Origin: Rhodohalobacter sp. 614A
Lineage (GTDB): Bacteria > Bacteroidota > Rhodothermia > Balneolales > Balneolaceae
DNA length: 64,000 nt
Assembly: GCF_021462415.1 (NCBI RefSeq)
Contig: NZ_JAKEDS010000001.1
Coordinates: 1,274,273-1,338,272, forward strand
Reading direction: 5' to 3'
Shown here: one piece after another, positions 36,476 to 45,793 of the stretch
Numbering within the stretch: position 1 is the stretch's first letter
How the letters are laid out: each line of letters begins with the position of its first letter
Position numbers and translations under genes: made by a program
The notes under the pieces: generated by a model
What the model saw: the letters and a program-made list of their open reading frames with translations, nothing else
The model's database searches: none
What the model was told of the DNA's origin: nothing

Positions 36476-37178
36476 TCAAAACATAAAAAATCTGTTTATG
36501 GATTATCTCTACGATGAGATGACAGATGAACAGAAAGCCGAATTTGAAAAAAAACTGGATAAAAATCCTGATCTCAAAAAAGAGTTTGAGGAGTTAAAAT
36601 CCACGAACCAATTGCTGCAGAAGGTTCCGATGGAAACGCCATCTCTTAAGTTGGTGATGATGGCGCCGGAGCACGATCAAAAAGAAAAAATAAAAGAATC
36701 ATCAAACAAAAACTTTTTGAAGAAGTATCCCGGCTTAACTACCGTTTTGGCCGCCGCTGCCTGTCTGCTGATCATCCTGATGGGAGCGGCATTTACCGGT
36801 TTAAATGTCGGGCAGACGGATCAGGGTTTTTACATGACCTTTGGTGAAGCTCAGAATCTCCAACCCGAGATTATTCAGCAGGGGTTGAGTGAGCAGGAAG
36901 TCCGCGATATGATTAACCAGATCCGGCAGGAGAACTCTTTGTTGCTGGCATCCATGATCGAGAAGGTTCAGGAGCAACAAAACGACCAACTGGAAGAAGC
37001 GATCAACGTGCTGACGGATTATTACGATCAGCGCCGACAACAGGATTTGAGGCTGATTTCCCAGGGAATTGCACAGCTTGAAGAAGACACATATCACCGT
37101 TTGAGGCAAACAGACGAAGCATTGGGCGATCTCATCTACGCACTGAGTTATCAATCAACCCAATCCACAGAAGAATGA
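36468..37178 (+). CDS. Membrane-anchored anti-sigma-like protein
   Basis: 236 residues. The N-terminal helical domain (MDYLYDEMTDEQKAEFEKKLDKNPDLKKEFEEL) looks like an anti-sigma domain but lacks the HxxxCxxC zinc motif. One membrane span lies at about residues 88-110 (TVLAAAACLLIILMGAAFTG). The extracytoplasmic part is long and glutamine/glutamate-rich coiled coil (DMINQIRQEN...EKVQEQQNDQLEEAINVLTDYYDQRRQQD). It is coupled to the sigma gene upstream (8-nt overlap) and to the periplasmic protein downstream (4-nt ATGA overlap). Anti-sigma role inferred from context and topology. Confidence 0.8.
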   Translation: MDDQNIKNLFMDYLYDEMTDEQKAEFEKKLDKNPDLKKEFEELKSTNQLLQKVPMETPSLKLVMMAPEHDQKEKIKESSNKNFLKKYPGLTTVLAAAACLLIILMGAAFTGLNVGQTDQGFYMTFGEAQNLQPEIIQQGLSEQEVRDMINQIRQENSLLLASMIEKVQEQQNDQLEEAINVLTDYYDQRRQQDLRLISQGIAQLEEDTYHRLRQTDEALGDLIYALSYQSTQSTEE

Positions 37179-38464
37179 AAACCATGAAAAAATCCATAGT
37201 ATTACTTATTGCCGTTTTTTTGAGCGTCCTTTCGATGGCAAGCGCTCAGACGAATGAAAACCAACAGCGCCAGCGGGATATTAAAATTGCCGAGGGAATC
37301 ATCGCCGAAATTTTTGGTGATCAAAGCTCGGAGAATTTGTCTTTTCCCGGATTGCGGGAAAGAAACGTTCTGAGTGAATATATTCCAGGTTATGGGGTAC
37401 ATTTTACAATTTCACCCGGCCTCTCAAATATTGTTCATGTTCGAAGTCTTCGATCGAATGAAGAAGAAATCCGAGTTGAACTTCAGCAGAATGGAAATTC
37501 ATCAGGATCTGATTTTGATCAGGAAGAAGAGATCAAAGAAAAAATCTTTGAGTATATGACTAAATACGCCTCGTTGATAAGTGGCTTGTCTGACAACGAG
37601 ACCATTCGCGTGACATACGCTCCCAATCAAAGCCGTTCTGCTACTTGGGTATTTTTTGAGAACGGAGATCAAAAAAGAAGGTCTCAAAATGGTGTGTCTG
37701 TCTGGGCAAAAGTGTTTGATTTGAAGCAATACCGAAACGGGAATATTTCGGAGCAACAACTTATGAACAGAATTAGTACTCATTCGCTGGATGGCGAAGA
37801 AACCTATACCGATTTCAATATATTTGCATCCGTTTTAGAAACAGCGTTGAATAGTGCGGATGTCGAACATTTGCGGGTTTCGGGAAAACCACGGATGGAA
37901 TACCTGCCGGGACTTGGAGTTCGATATCGGGTTCAGGTGTCTGCAAGACCGAGCGTTATTCTAAATGAGCTTCAATTTCTTGAGGGAAATATTGAGTTCG
38001 AAATGGACAGCCTCCGAATGAATTTGGATGAATCGCTGAAAATGGTGGAAGAGTCGCTGGCGCCGTTGGTTATTAAACTCGACAGTATGCAGGAAATAGA
38101 TGAACTGTCGAAAGAAGAAAGGGAAAGATTTCAACAAGAACTGCAAGAGCAAAGGCAAGAGATCCAGGCTCACCAAAATTCGCTTCGAAGTGTAAATCGT
38201 CCCGCTGTTTACGGCTTGCGATCAACCTCAAACGACAGTCTGGACCTAAGTGGTGAAGCAGAAGCCATTATGGATGAACTTTTGAATGTGATCGAAAATT
38301 ACGGCTCCACGCTTACTTCTTTGAATGATGATGAAATGTTGATGATTTCCGTGAGTTGGAGCGGGCGAAGCGATGACCTGCCCGAACGAACGGAAGTACG
38401 TATTAAAAAATCAGATCTGCTAAACGGTGAAGACCCCGATGTCGAAGAGATAAAACGTAGATGA
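37175..38464 (+). CDS. Exported protein of sigma/anti-sigma operon, duplicated domain
   Basis: 429 residues with a signal peptide (ends ASAQ near residue 25). Two related halves are visible: NVLSEYIPGYGVHFTIS (about residue 66) and KPRMEYLPGLGVRYRVQV (about 235), each followed by ISGLSDNETIRVTYAPN (about 135) or LTSLNDDEMLMISVSWSG (about 384). They are separated by a strongly charged coiled-coil stretch (about residues 285-340). I do not recognise the family. Its 4-nt overlap with the anti-sigma gene suggests it acts with that protein, perhaps as the periplasmic sensor. A strong terminator follows. Confidence 0.75.
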   Translation: MKTMKKSIVLLIAVFLSVLSMASAQTNENQQRQRDIKIAEGIIAEIFGDQSSENLSFPGLRERNVLSEYIPGYGVHFTISPGLSNIVHVRSLRSNEEEIRVELQQNGNSSGSDFDQEEEIKEKIFEYMTKYASLISGLSDNETIRVTYAPNQSRSATWVFFENGDQKRRSQNGVSVWAKVFDLKQYRNGNISEQQLMNRISTHSLDGEETYTDFNIFASVLETALNSADVEHLRVSGKPRMEYLPGLGVRYRVQVSARPSVILNELQFLEGNIEFEMDSLRMNLDESLKMVEESLAPLVIKLDSMQEIDELSKEERERFQQELQEQRQEIQAHQNSLRSVNRPAVYGLRSTSNDSLDLSGEAEAIMDELLNVIENYGSTLTSLNDDEMLMISVSWSGRSDDLPERTEVRIKKSDLLNGEDPDVEEIKRR

Positions 38465-38492
38465 TCGCAAAGATCATATAAGATGCCTCAAG

Positions 38493-38528
38493 AGCCGTAT
38501 CCGGAAGATATCCGGATGCGGCTTTTTT
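38493..38528 (+). terminator. Rho-independent terminator
   Basis: AGCCGTATCCGGA (38493-38505) / TCCGGATGCGGCT (38511-38523), a 13-bp stem with one G-T wobble and a 5-nt loop, then six T residues. It ends the sigma/anti-sigma operon. Confidence 0.9.
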
Positions 38529-38835
38529 AAATCATTCCTTAGCTGAAAAACTCACTTTCACTTGCTATTATTTCCTGAATTATTGGGCAACTATGCCAAT
38601 TGAAAATAAATACACCTGCCAGATTCAAACAGCAACACAATGACTTGAAAACTGAAATTGGTTTTTTAACTGCTAATAAATACTTTTCTAAAAGTATTAC
38701 GATAATAATAGTTTGTTATCTGTTACGTTTCCCGAGAGACGTTTTGATTCCTTGATTAACAAGTAAGCTCTATGGCTTTTACACATATTCATTCATAACC
38801 GAAGAAAACTTCTGTGCTCTTCTCAATTATCTATC
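38529..38835. other. 307-nt intergenic region before export operon
   Basis: AT-rich leader/promoter region of the adaptor-permease-TolC operon. No RNA gene, operator palindrome or small gene was recognised in it. Confidence 0.6.
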
Positions 38836-40170
38836 ATGACTAAAAAGATTATTTATTCAATTCTGGCTGTTGGGGTTTTAATTGTATTATGGTTTGTTTT
38901 CGGGAGCGATAGCAGCGAAGAAACTGACCTGTTTATAGATGTTGGAAAAGGAGATTTCGAAGTTATAGTAACTACCACCGGCGAACTTCAAGCAAAAAAC
39001 TCAATTCGAATTCGGGGGCCACGCGGCGCCCAAACGATCCAGGTCTGGAATATGAATATTCAAAGCCTTGTTCCTGAAGGAACAATGGTAGAGAAAGGGG
39101 ATTTGGTTGCAGAGCTGGATCGGTCTGACGTGATGACCCGTATGCAGAATGCCCAGTTGGAAGTACAACAAGCAGAATCTCAACTCGAAAAAGCCCAACT
39201 GGACAGTTCGCTCACACTCAGCCAGGCACGTGATGAACTGGAAAATTTGCGGTTTCAGCTCGAGGAAAACAGAATTGCTGTTGAGCAATCGGTGTATGAG
39301 TCACCTGCTGTTCAGCGTCAAAATCAAATTGAGCTTGAACGAACCGAACGAAGGCTTGCCCAGGAAGAGAAGAATTATCAAACCAGAATTCTACAGGAAG
39401 AAGCAAAAATTCGGGAAATTGAAGTTACTCTTGAGCAGGAGAGAAATACCCTTTCACGCATTATGGAGGTGATGAACGGATTTACCATCCTTGCGCCTGA
39501 AAACGGAATGGTGGTGTATACCAGAAACTGGCGGGGACAAAAAACAACAACCGGAAGTACAATTAATGCATTTGATCCTGTTGTAGCTGAGCTACCTGAT
39601 TTTAGTTCCATGGAATCCATTACTTATGTAAATGAGGTAGACATCCAGAAAATAAAAACCGGTCAAACCGTAGATATTGGGTTGGATGCCGTCCCCGAGA
39701 AGGAACTGACAGGTGTTGTAACATTGGTTGCCAATATTGGAGAACAGCGGCCTGACACGCACTCAAAGGTTTTTGAGGTGAAAATTGAGGTCAATGAATC
39801 AGACACCACTCTGCGGCCGGCTATGACAACCAGCAACGATATTTTGGTGGAAAATATAGAAGATGCCCTTTTTATCCCCCTTGAATCAGTCCATACATTC
39901 GACTCAACGGATGTGGTTTTTAAGCGCGACGGAATTCAAATGGTGATGCAACAGATTGTGATGGGAGCCAAAAATGAGAATGATGTGGTTATCCTTGAAG
40001 GATTACATGAAGATGACCAGGTATTGATTTCAATGCCTTCTGATATTTCCGGAATGGAAAAAGTTCTCTTGCCCGATGAGGTTCTTGAGAAATACAGGCA
40101 AGCGGAAGATCCGGAAGGAGATAGACCTCAAACCCGGGAAGTTGAGATGGCGGGTGCACCCGGCAGGTAA
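38836..40170 (+). CDS. Periplasmic adaptor (HlyD/MacA family)
   Basis: 444 residues. An N-terminal membrane anchor (IIYSILAVGVLIVLWFVFG) is followed by a split biotinyl-lipoyl-like domain (VTTTGELQAKNSIRIRGP and FTILAPENGMVVYTRNW) and a long alpha-hairpin coiled coil (residues about 95-205, rich in Glu, Gln, Arg and Leu). The beta-barrel follows (VDIQKIKTGQTVDIGLDAVPEKELTGVVTLVANIGEQ) and then a membrane-proximal domain. It links an inner-membrane permease to a TolC channel. First gene of the adaptor-permease-TolC operon. Confidence 0.9.
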   Translation: MTKKIIYSILAVGVLIVLWFVFGSDSSEETDLFIDVGKGDFEVIVTTTGELQAKNSIRIRGPRGAQTIQVWNMNIQSLVPEGTMVEKGDLVAELDRSDVMTRMQNAQLEVQQAESQLEKAQLDSSLTLSQARDELENLRFQLEENRIAVEQSVYESPAVQRQNQIELERTERRLAQEEKNYQTRILQEEAKIREIEVTLEQERNTLSRIMEVMNGFTILAPENGMVVYTRNWRGQKTTTGSTINAFDPVVAELPDFSSMESITYVNEVDIQKIKTGQTVDIGLDAVPEKELTGVVTLVANIGEQRPDTHSKVFEVKIEVNESDTTLRPAMTTSNDILVENIEDALFIPLESVHTFDSTDVVFKRDGIQMVMQQIVMGAKNENDVVILEGLHEDDQVLISMPSDISGMEKVLLPDEVLEKYRQAEDPEGDRPQTREVEMAGAPGR

Positions 40171-40346
40171 GTTAAATTTAGTTCGGGGTAAAATGATTAA
40201 AAAGTTAGATCACGTCACATTGAGCGCGCCAAAGGCATCCCTTCGGGGCAATTTTGAGAGTGCATTTTCGACTTCGTTCCAACCCAAAAAGCAGGCGAAA
40301 CTGTGCTCAAATTATCGAATCCACATTGAAATAATATTCAGCCAAT

Positions 40347-41696
40347 ATGTTACAAATCATCCTATATAACCTGGATATTGCCATTGAAGCTATCAAGCGG
40401 AATAAACTTCGTTCGCTACTAACTTCATTGGGGATCGTTTTTGGAGTGGCGTCGGTCATTGCTATGCTGGCGATTGGAAATGGTGCGCAGCAGGAAATTT
40501 TGGCAAATATGCAACTTCTGGGAACCAATAATGTCATCATTCAACCGGTGGTGGAACAGCGTGAAGGAGAGGTGAATGAAGATGCTGAAAATGTTGCCTC
40601 ACAAAGAAGGTTTACACCGGGTCTGACGATCGATGACATTTATAGCATCAAAGAACAGATTCCACATGTAGCAGCGGTTTCTCCTGAAATTATTTTTGAT
40701 ACCCAGTTTATACGAGCCGGGCAAATGAGAACCGGAAAGCTCGTGGGAATCAACGGTGAATATTTTGGCATCAATAATTTCAACATTATTTCCGGGGCAG
40801 ATTTTACAGCCTCGCATTTTCGGGAAGCCATGCCGGTAGCTATTATCGGCTATGGAGTGAGAACACGTTTTTTTGCCGGTGAAGATCCCATCGGAAAAAC
40901 CATAAAAGCGGGGAATGTGTGGTTTACAGTGGTTGGAGTTTTGGAGGAAAGAAAACTGACATCCAACCAGATTGAAAACCTGGGTATTCGGGATTATAAC
41001 ATGGATATTTACGTTCCCGCGGAAAGTGTTTTGCTGAGATATCGAAATCGTGCATTGGTCACAAACCGGGATGTGCAGCAGGCAGAAGCCGAATCCAATA
41101 ACAACAATGCAAGTGGTGACCAACAAAATCAGAATGGAATCAATTATCACCAGCTGGACCGGGCTATTGTTCAGGTAACCGATAATATGTTTAGTGTAAC
41201 CATAGCCGAGATAATTTCAAGGATGTTGAAACGCCGCCATAATGAAGTGGTTGATTTTGAAATCATCGTACCTGAACTGTTGCTGCAACAAGAACAAAGA
41301 ACCAAGCGAATTTTTAATGTAGTTCTCGCCTCCATTGCTTCTATTTCGTTGATTGTTGGAGGAATAGGAATTATGAATATTATGCTGGCTTCTGTAGTCG
41401 AGCGTTACAGAGAAATCGGGGTTCGAAGAGCGGTTGGAGCCAAACGCCACGATATCCAGTTGCAATTTCTGACGGAAGCTTTAACCATCAGCGTAGCCGG
41501 CGGATTTGTGGGTGTTATCCTCGGCATGTCACTCAGTCATTTGATTCAGGTCACGGCGGATATCACTTCGATTGTAACTCTGAGTTCAATTGCCATTTCG
41601 TTTGGAGTGGCAACAGGTATTGGAATCATTTTTGGATACTATCCGGCCAAAAGAGCGGCCCGGCAGGAACCGGTAACTGCTTTGCGGCACGAATAA
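40347..41696 (+). CDS. MacB-type ABC permease without ATPase domain
   Basis: 449 residues. First membrane span in IKRNKLRSLLTSLGIVFGVASVIAMLAIGNGAQQEI, then a MacB-type periplasmic core domain (about residues 40-310), then three C-terminal spans with the FtsX motif (GGIGIMNIMLASVVERYREIGVRRAVGAKRHDIQLQFLTEAL, ending YYPAKRAARQEPVTALRHE). The N-terminal nucleotide-binding domain found in MacB is absent and no ATPase gene lies in the operon. The 176-nt gap upstream has no recognisable ATPase remnant. A separate ATPase must be encoded elsewhere. Confidence 0.92.
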   Translation: MLQIILYNLDIAIEAIKRNKLRSLLTSLGIVFGVASVIAMLAIGNGAQQEILANMQLLGTNNVIIQPVVEQREGEVNEDAENVASQRRFTPGLTIDDIYSIKEQIPHVAAVSPEIIFDTQFIRAGQMRTGKLVGINGEYFGINNFNIISGADFTASHFREAMPVAIIGYGVRTRFFAGEDPIGKTIKAGNVWFTVVGVLEERKLTSNQIENLGIRDYNMDIYVPAESVLLRYRNRALVTNRDVQQAEAESNNNNASGDQQNQNGINYHQLDRAIVQVTDNMFSVTIAEIISRMLKRRHNEVVDFEIIVPELLLQQEQRTKRIFNVVLASIASISLIVGGIGIMNIMLASVVERYREIGVRRAVGAKRHDIQLQFLTEALTISVAGGFVGVILGMSLSHLIQVTADITSIVTLSSIAISFGVATGIGIIFGYYPAKRAARQEPVTALRHE

Positions 41697-41748
41697 AAGA
41701 AAATATCACAACACGTAAATAAGACAACTAACGGAAAGCTTTTTCATC

Positions 41749-43242
41749 ATGTGCAGAAGATTTCTCCTGTTTATTCTCTGCTTGCTATTCACATTCACCA
41801 TCGTTTATGAGACGAAAGCTCAGCAGATGGATGCTGACCCACTCAATACTCAAGAGGTTACTCTCCAGGAAGCTATTAACCAGGCAAAGGTGTCAAGTCC
41901 GCTTGCACGTTCTGCGCGTTACAGGTTGATTGCAAATCAATGGCGTTACCGATCTTTTCGGGCAGATTTGCTTCCGGGATTAACGTTGTCGGGCAATGCT
42001 CCCAATTACCGGCGTGCTTTTCGTGAAAATTTGAATCCGGACGGTTCTACCTCGTTGATTTATACCCAGCAATCGAACGCAACGGTGGGGGTTACGGTAG
42101 ACCAACCGCTCATGTATACCGGTGGAAATTTATCGGTTTCTTCCGGCATCACCCGGTTGGGAATTTTTGCTGATGAAAATACCTATTTATGGAGTTCTAC
42201 GCCGTTGGTGATCGGGTACAGTCAGCCGCTGTTTCAATACAATGATTTGAAATGGAGAAACCGGATTGAACCGCTGCGTCTCCGAATGGCTCAAAAAAGA
42301 TACGATGAATCTGTGGAGGAACTCTCGTTAACCGTTACACAGCGGTATTTTGATGTGCTTCTGGCAAAGATAAACATGGATATTGCCGAGTTTAATGTTG
42401 CCGTAAATGATTCTATCTACAACATTTCCACAGGCCGCTACAACATGGGAAATATTGCGGAAAACGATCTTCTTCAATCCGAACTGCAACTTCGAAATGC
42501 CGAGTCAGCACTGACTGAAGCCGCGATTAATTATGATCAACAGCTTAATAATTTTCGTTTGTTGTTGGGATTGGAGGCCAATGCACCGATTGATGTACAA
42601 GTTCCCGATACGATCCCCAATTTTTCTGTGGATGGGCAACTGGCCCTGGAAATGGCACGGCGGAATAACAGCACCTCTCTCGATTATCAAATGCAGACCT
42701 TGGAAGCCAACAGAACATATGACATGGCGGTGAAGGAGAGTTCATTTTCAGCCACGATCCGTGCAGATTTTGGATTGAACCAAACGTCAGAAGATTTCTC
42801 AAATCTCTATGAAGATCCGAGAAATCAGCAGTTTGTTACCCTTAATTTCCAGATTCCGATTTTTAACTGGGGCAAACAGCGTGCAGAGGTAAACTTTGCC
42901 CGGAATACACAAAGGCAGGTGGCGGATGATATTGCTTACGAACAAGCTCAATTTGACCTGCAGGTGCAAAATATAGTGGCCGAATTCCGGCAGTTGAGGA
43001 ACCAGGTTATGCTGGCCGAACTCTCCAGAGATATTGGTGATCGGCGGTACGAAGTGGCCAGAAATCGTTACCGGATCGGACAGATCGATATTACAAATCT
43101 TTTCATTGCTCAAAACGAACGGGATGCCGCTCAAAGAGGGTACATTCAGGCAATTCGAAATTACTGGATTAGCGTTTACAATCTCAGAAGGTTGACCCTC
43201 TATGATTTTGAAGCCGATGTTCTTATTAATCATGAGTTATAA
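41749..43242 (+). CDS. TolC family outer-membrane efflux protein
   Basis: 497 residues with a signal peptide (ends ETKAQ near residue 25). Two outer-membrane efflux protein repeats are visible: the first around VTLQEAINQAKVSSPLARSARYRLIANQW and ERDLLQSELQLRNAESALTEA-like helices, the second around LALEMARRNNSTSLDYQMQTLEANRTYDMA and NRYRIGQIDITNLFIAQNERDAAQRGYIQAIRNYW. It forms the trimeric exit duct for the upstream permease/adaptor. Confidence 0.92.
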   Translation: MCRRFLLFILCLLFTFTIVYETKAQQMDADPLNTQEVTLQEAINQAKVSSPLARSARYRLIANQWRYRSFRADLLPGLTLSGNAPNYRRAFRENLNPDGSTSLIYTQQSNATVGVTVDQPLMYTGGNLSVSSGITRLGIFADENTYLWSSTPLVIGYSQPLFQYNDLKWRNRIEPLRLRMAQKRYDESVEELSLTVTQRYFDVLLAKINMDIAEFNVAVNDSIYNISTGRYNMGNIAENDLLQSELQLRNAESALTEAAINYDQQLNNFRLLLGLEANAPIDVQVPDTIPNFSVDGQLALEMARRNNSTSLDYQMQTLEANRTYDMAVKESSFSATIRADFGLNQTSEDFSNLYEDPRNQQFVTLNFQIPIFNWGKQRAEVNFARNTQRQVADDIAYEQAQFDLQVQNIVAEFRQLRNQVMLAELSRDIGDRRYEVARNRYRIGQIDITNLFIAQNERDAAQRGYIQAIRNYWISVYNLRRLTLYDFEADVLINHEL

Positions 43243-43358
43243 AAAATCCGTTAAGGCACTCCTGATTGGTTCGAAGGTTGGCTTGCCGTTCATAATTCAT
43301 TTGCAGGATTCGCGTTGAATTTTAAAATTGGGTCAATCGCAGTTAACAAAACAGAGAT

Positions 43359-44228
43359 ATGGAATCCGTTATTGCATTTTTTGAGGATGTCCCCACCACA
43401 TTCCGTGCCGGAATTTTGATTGGCGGGATCTTTCTTTTTTGGGTAATTGAAGGCGTTTTTCCACTGTTTGAATTCAAATATCGAAAAGTTCGCCATGCTG
43501 CAATTAATGGAATTCTGACGGCATTTTTTGTAGTAATTGGATTGGGTTTTGCCAGCTTACTTTTGGGAGCTTCGGAATATGTTACAGCCAACAATTTTGG
43601 CCTTTTGAATTGGATTTCCATGCCGGTTTGGCTGCAATGTATTGTAGGAGTGATGCTCCTCGATTTTTTTGGTGCTTACCTCATCCACTGGATTGAACAC
43701 AAAGTGAAATGGCTGTGGAAATTTCATTTGGTTCATCATACCGATACAACTGTTGATGTAACCACGGGGCTTCGCCACCATCCCGGAGAAGCTATTTTCA
43801 GAATGTTATTTACCATTTTGGGAGTGATTGTAGTCGGCGCTCCCATCTGGATTGTTTTCCTTTATCAAAGCATTTCGGCACTTTTTGCGCATATCACACA
43901 CGCCAATATTAACATGCCGAAAAAAGTGGACCGGACGTTGTCTTATGTATTCATCACACCCCTGATGCATAAGGTTCATCACCACTATACACAGCCTTTA
44001 ACCGATACCAATTACGGAAATATTTTTGCCGTTTGGGACCGCCTGTTTGGAACCTTCGCCGAGGTAGAAGACACGAGTGAGCTGAAATATGGAATCGATA
44101 CCCATATGGATCCGGAAGAACATGACCGAATCGGGAATTTGCTGAAAATTCCATTTCAAAAATACAGACCACCGGTAGGCTCAAAATTTAATATCAAGCG
44201 GGGAGAAGAGTTGGATGAGTCGGAGTGA
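43359..44228 (+). CDS. Sterol desaturase/fatty acid hydroxylase family protein
   Basis: 289 residues with about four membrane spans. Histidine clusters of the di-iron membrane oxygenases are visible: HWIEHKVKWLWKFHLVHHTD, GLRHHPGE and HKVHHHYTQPLTD. The family hydroxylates or desaturates lipids, sterols or carotenoids. The substrate cannot be told from sequence. In a sulfonolipid- or carotenoid-producing bacterium a lipid hydroxylation role is plausible. Confidence 0.92.
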   Translation: MESVIAFFEDVPTTFRAGILIGGIFLFWVIEGVFPLFEFKYRKVRHAAINGILTAFFVVIGLGFASLLLGASEYVTANNFGLLNWISMPVWLQCIVGVMLLDFFGAYLIHWIEHKVKWLWKFHLVHHTDTTVDVTTGLRHHPGEAIFRMLFTILGVIVVGAPIWIVFLYQSISALFAHITHANINMPKKVDRTLSYVFITPLMHKVHHHYTQPLTDTNYGNIFAVWDRLFGTFAEVEDTSELKYGIDTHMDPEEHDRIGNLLKIPFQKYRPPVGSKFNIKRGEELDESE

Positions 44229-44236
44229 TTCTGATT

Positions 44237-44491
44237 ATGAACATTTATGTACCGTCACCAGAAGAATCTGAGAATAAGAAAAGAAAAAAGCGTTGGAACT
44301 TTTTAAAAGGGTTGATGATTGGGCTCATCTTCTTCGGCTTCAGCAGTTTAGGGTTATTTTGGATGGGTTTGGACAACGTTGAAATCTATACTTGGATAGC
44401 TCTTGGGTTGGGAGTTTTGTTTTTTGGTTTTTTTGCGATGATGTTTGGCAGTACTTTCTTCAAAAGCATATTTGAAAAGTTCAGCTTTTAA
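44237..44491 (+). CDS. Small two-span membrane protein
   Basis: 84 residues from ATG 44237; a GTG at 44225 that overlaps the previous stop (GTGA) would add four residues. A charged N-terminus (EESENKKRKKRWNFLK) is followed by two hydrophobic segments (GLMIGLIFFGFSSLGLFWMG and YTWIALGLGVLFFGFFAMMFG). Probably coupled to the sterol-desaturase-like gene. No family recognised. Confidence 0.65.
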   Translation: MNIYVPSPEESENKKRKKRWNFLKGLMIGLIFFGFSSLGLFWMGLDNVEIYTWIALGLGVLFFGFFAMMFGSTFFKSIFEKFSF

Positions 44492-44559
44492 ATGGACAAA
44501 TCCCCGATTAAAGGCCGAAGTTAACAGGTCGGCATAACGTATAAACAGAACAGGAACAG

Positions 44560-44865
44560 ATGGAAAATAAAACGCCTGGTGAATTTGCAGACAACCAAGA
44601 CCGTAAACGATTTGAACTTCAAATTGGAGATATTACCGCATTCGTAGACTATATCATCAACAAAAAAGGAGAGATCTATTTAACTCATACTGAAGTTCCC
44701 AAAGAAGCGGAGGGGAGAGGCCTCGCAAAAGAGTTATTGGAAAATGTTTTTGCAGACATCGAAAAAAGAGAGTTGAAATTAGTTCCCATCTGTCCGTTTG
44801 TGAAAGTCTATTTGCATCGAAATCCACATTGGAAAAAATTACTGGCTGATTTTGCACGGTTCTGA
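44560..44865 (+). CDS. Small GNAT-like acetyltransferase (YjdJ/COG2388 type)
   Basis: 101 residues. The minimal GNAT fold of this family is visible: FELQIGDITAFVDYIIN...IYLTHTEVPKEAEGRGLAKELLENVFADIEKRELKLVPICPFVKVYLHRNPHWKKLL. GRGLAKELL is the acetyl-CoA motif and CPFVKVYLHRNP is the diagnostic C-terminal motif (C..V..Y...HP). Some members are linked to protein or small-molecule acetylation; the substrate is unknown. Confidence 0.88.
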   Translation: MENKTPGEFADNQDRKRFELQIGDITAFVDYIINKKGEIYLTHTEVPKEAEGRGLAKELLENVFADIEKRELKLVPICPFVKVYLHRNPHWKKLLADFARF

Positions 44866-44942
44866 TATTGAATTTCCCATAAAATGATCTCTTTCGTTTC
44901 CAAAAAGTGCATGTGAAAGTGAATTGAAGTCAGTGAGAGCGA

Positions 44943-45785
44943 ATGCTCTTCAGCCGAACTTTTTGGAAAACGATTTTTATGGGATCAGCAGATATTAAAA
45001 AAATATTAGAGCGAACAGGGTTTTTAATACTCCTGCTTGTATGTATAGTTAGTTGTCGCGAAAGCTCTACAAATTCATTAGACAACGTACAATCAACCTG
45101 CTCCAATTCAACGGGAATCGAAGGTCTTTTTTGGGATATTATGAATGGAGTTCCAAGGGGCGATATTCCGGGTGGTGTGCCAACCATTAAAAATCCGGGT
45201 GGAACATACATACATCCTCAAATTCCTCTTCTTGGGTTTCAATATCCTGCGGGATACACACCCCAAACAGATTTTACACAGAATGCAATTGGCGTGAATG
45301 TAATCAGGAATGATAACGGTTCGCTGTGGAGGCAAACACAAATTGCAACTCTAAACCAGGTTCGTGCAAGAGATGTCCTGGCTGCTGAAATCAACTCACT
45401 TTTGGGCTTTTTTGGAGGAAATGCAGATCAAATACAAGTCGTCTGTTTTAATGAAGGGACGCAACCATCGGACCAGCTTGCTCCGGGATTTATCGTTGAT
45501 TTTTCAAACCGACTTATTCGATTTAACGGTGTAACTGCGGTTATTACCACGAGTGTCACTTTTACATCAAGCGGTTTAAACTCCATTGTTATTCAAAAAA
45601 TGGCGTCGGCAACCAACCAGTTTAATGATGAAATCATGAACACTTACCTGCCTATTTCTTGGCAATTGCTTTTTACGAACGGAGGAGAGCGAGATTCCGA
45701 TAACGACGGCGTTCCCGACAACCGTGATTTGTGCCCAAATACGCCGCCCGGTACACCGGTCAATGCAAATGGTTGTCGTATTTAA
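44943..45785 (+). CDS. Lipoprotein with TSP3-like calcium repeat
   Basis: 280 residues from ATG 44943; ATG 44979 gives a more normal signal peptide before the lipobox CIVSC. The middle region has no family I recognise. The C-terminus carries a thrombospondin type 3-like repeat (RDSDNDGVPDNRDLCPNTPPGTPVNANGC), a calcium-binding motif common in secreted and OmpA-like proteins of Bacteroidota. Likely surface- or periplasm-exposed. It is convergent with aat. Confidence 0.75.
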   Translation: MLFSRTFWKTIFMGSADIKKILERTGFLILLLVCIVSCRESSTNSLDNVQSTCSNSTGIEGLFWDIMNGVPRGDIPGGVPTIKNPGGTYIHPQIPLLGFQYPAGYTPQTDFTQNAIGVNVIRNDNGSLWRQTQIATLNQVRARDVLAAEINSLLGFFGGNADQIQVVCFNEGTQPSDQLAPGFIVDFSNRLIRFNGVTAVITTSVTFTSSGLNSIVIQKMASATNQFNDEIMNTYLPISWQLLFTNGGERDSDNDGVPDNRDLCPNTPPGTPVNANGCRI

Positions 45786-45793
45786 TAAAATGG

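Noticed and set aside
40193-40369. Possible small gene or ATPase remnant between adaptor and permease
   Set aside because: The translated sequence has no Walker or signature motif and no family-like features; it overlaps the permease start.
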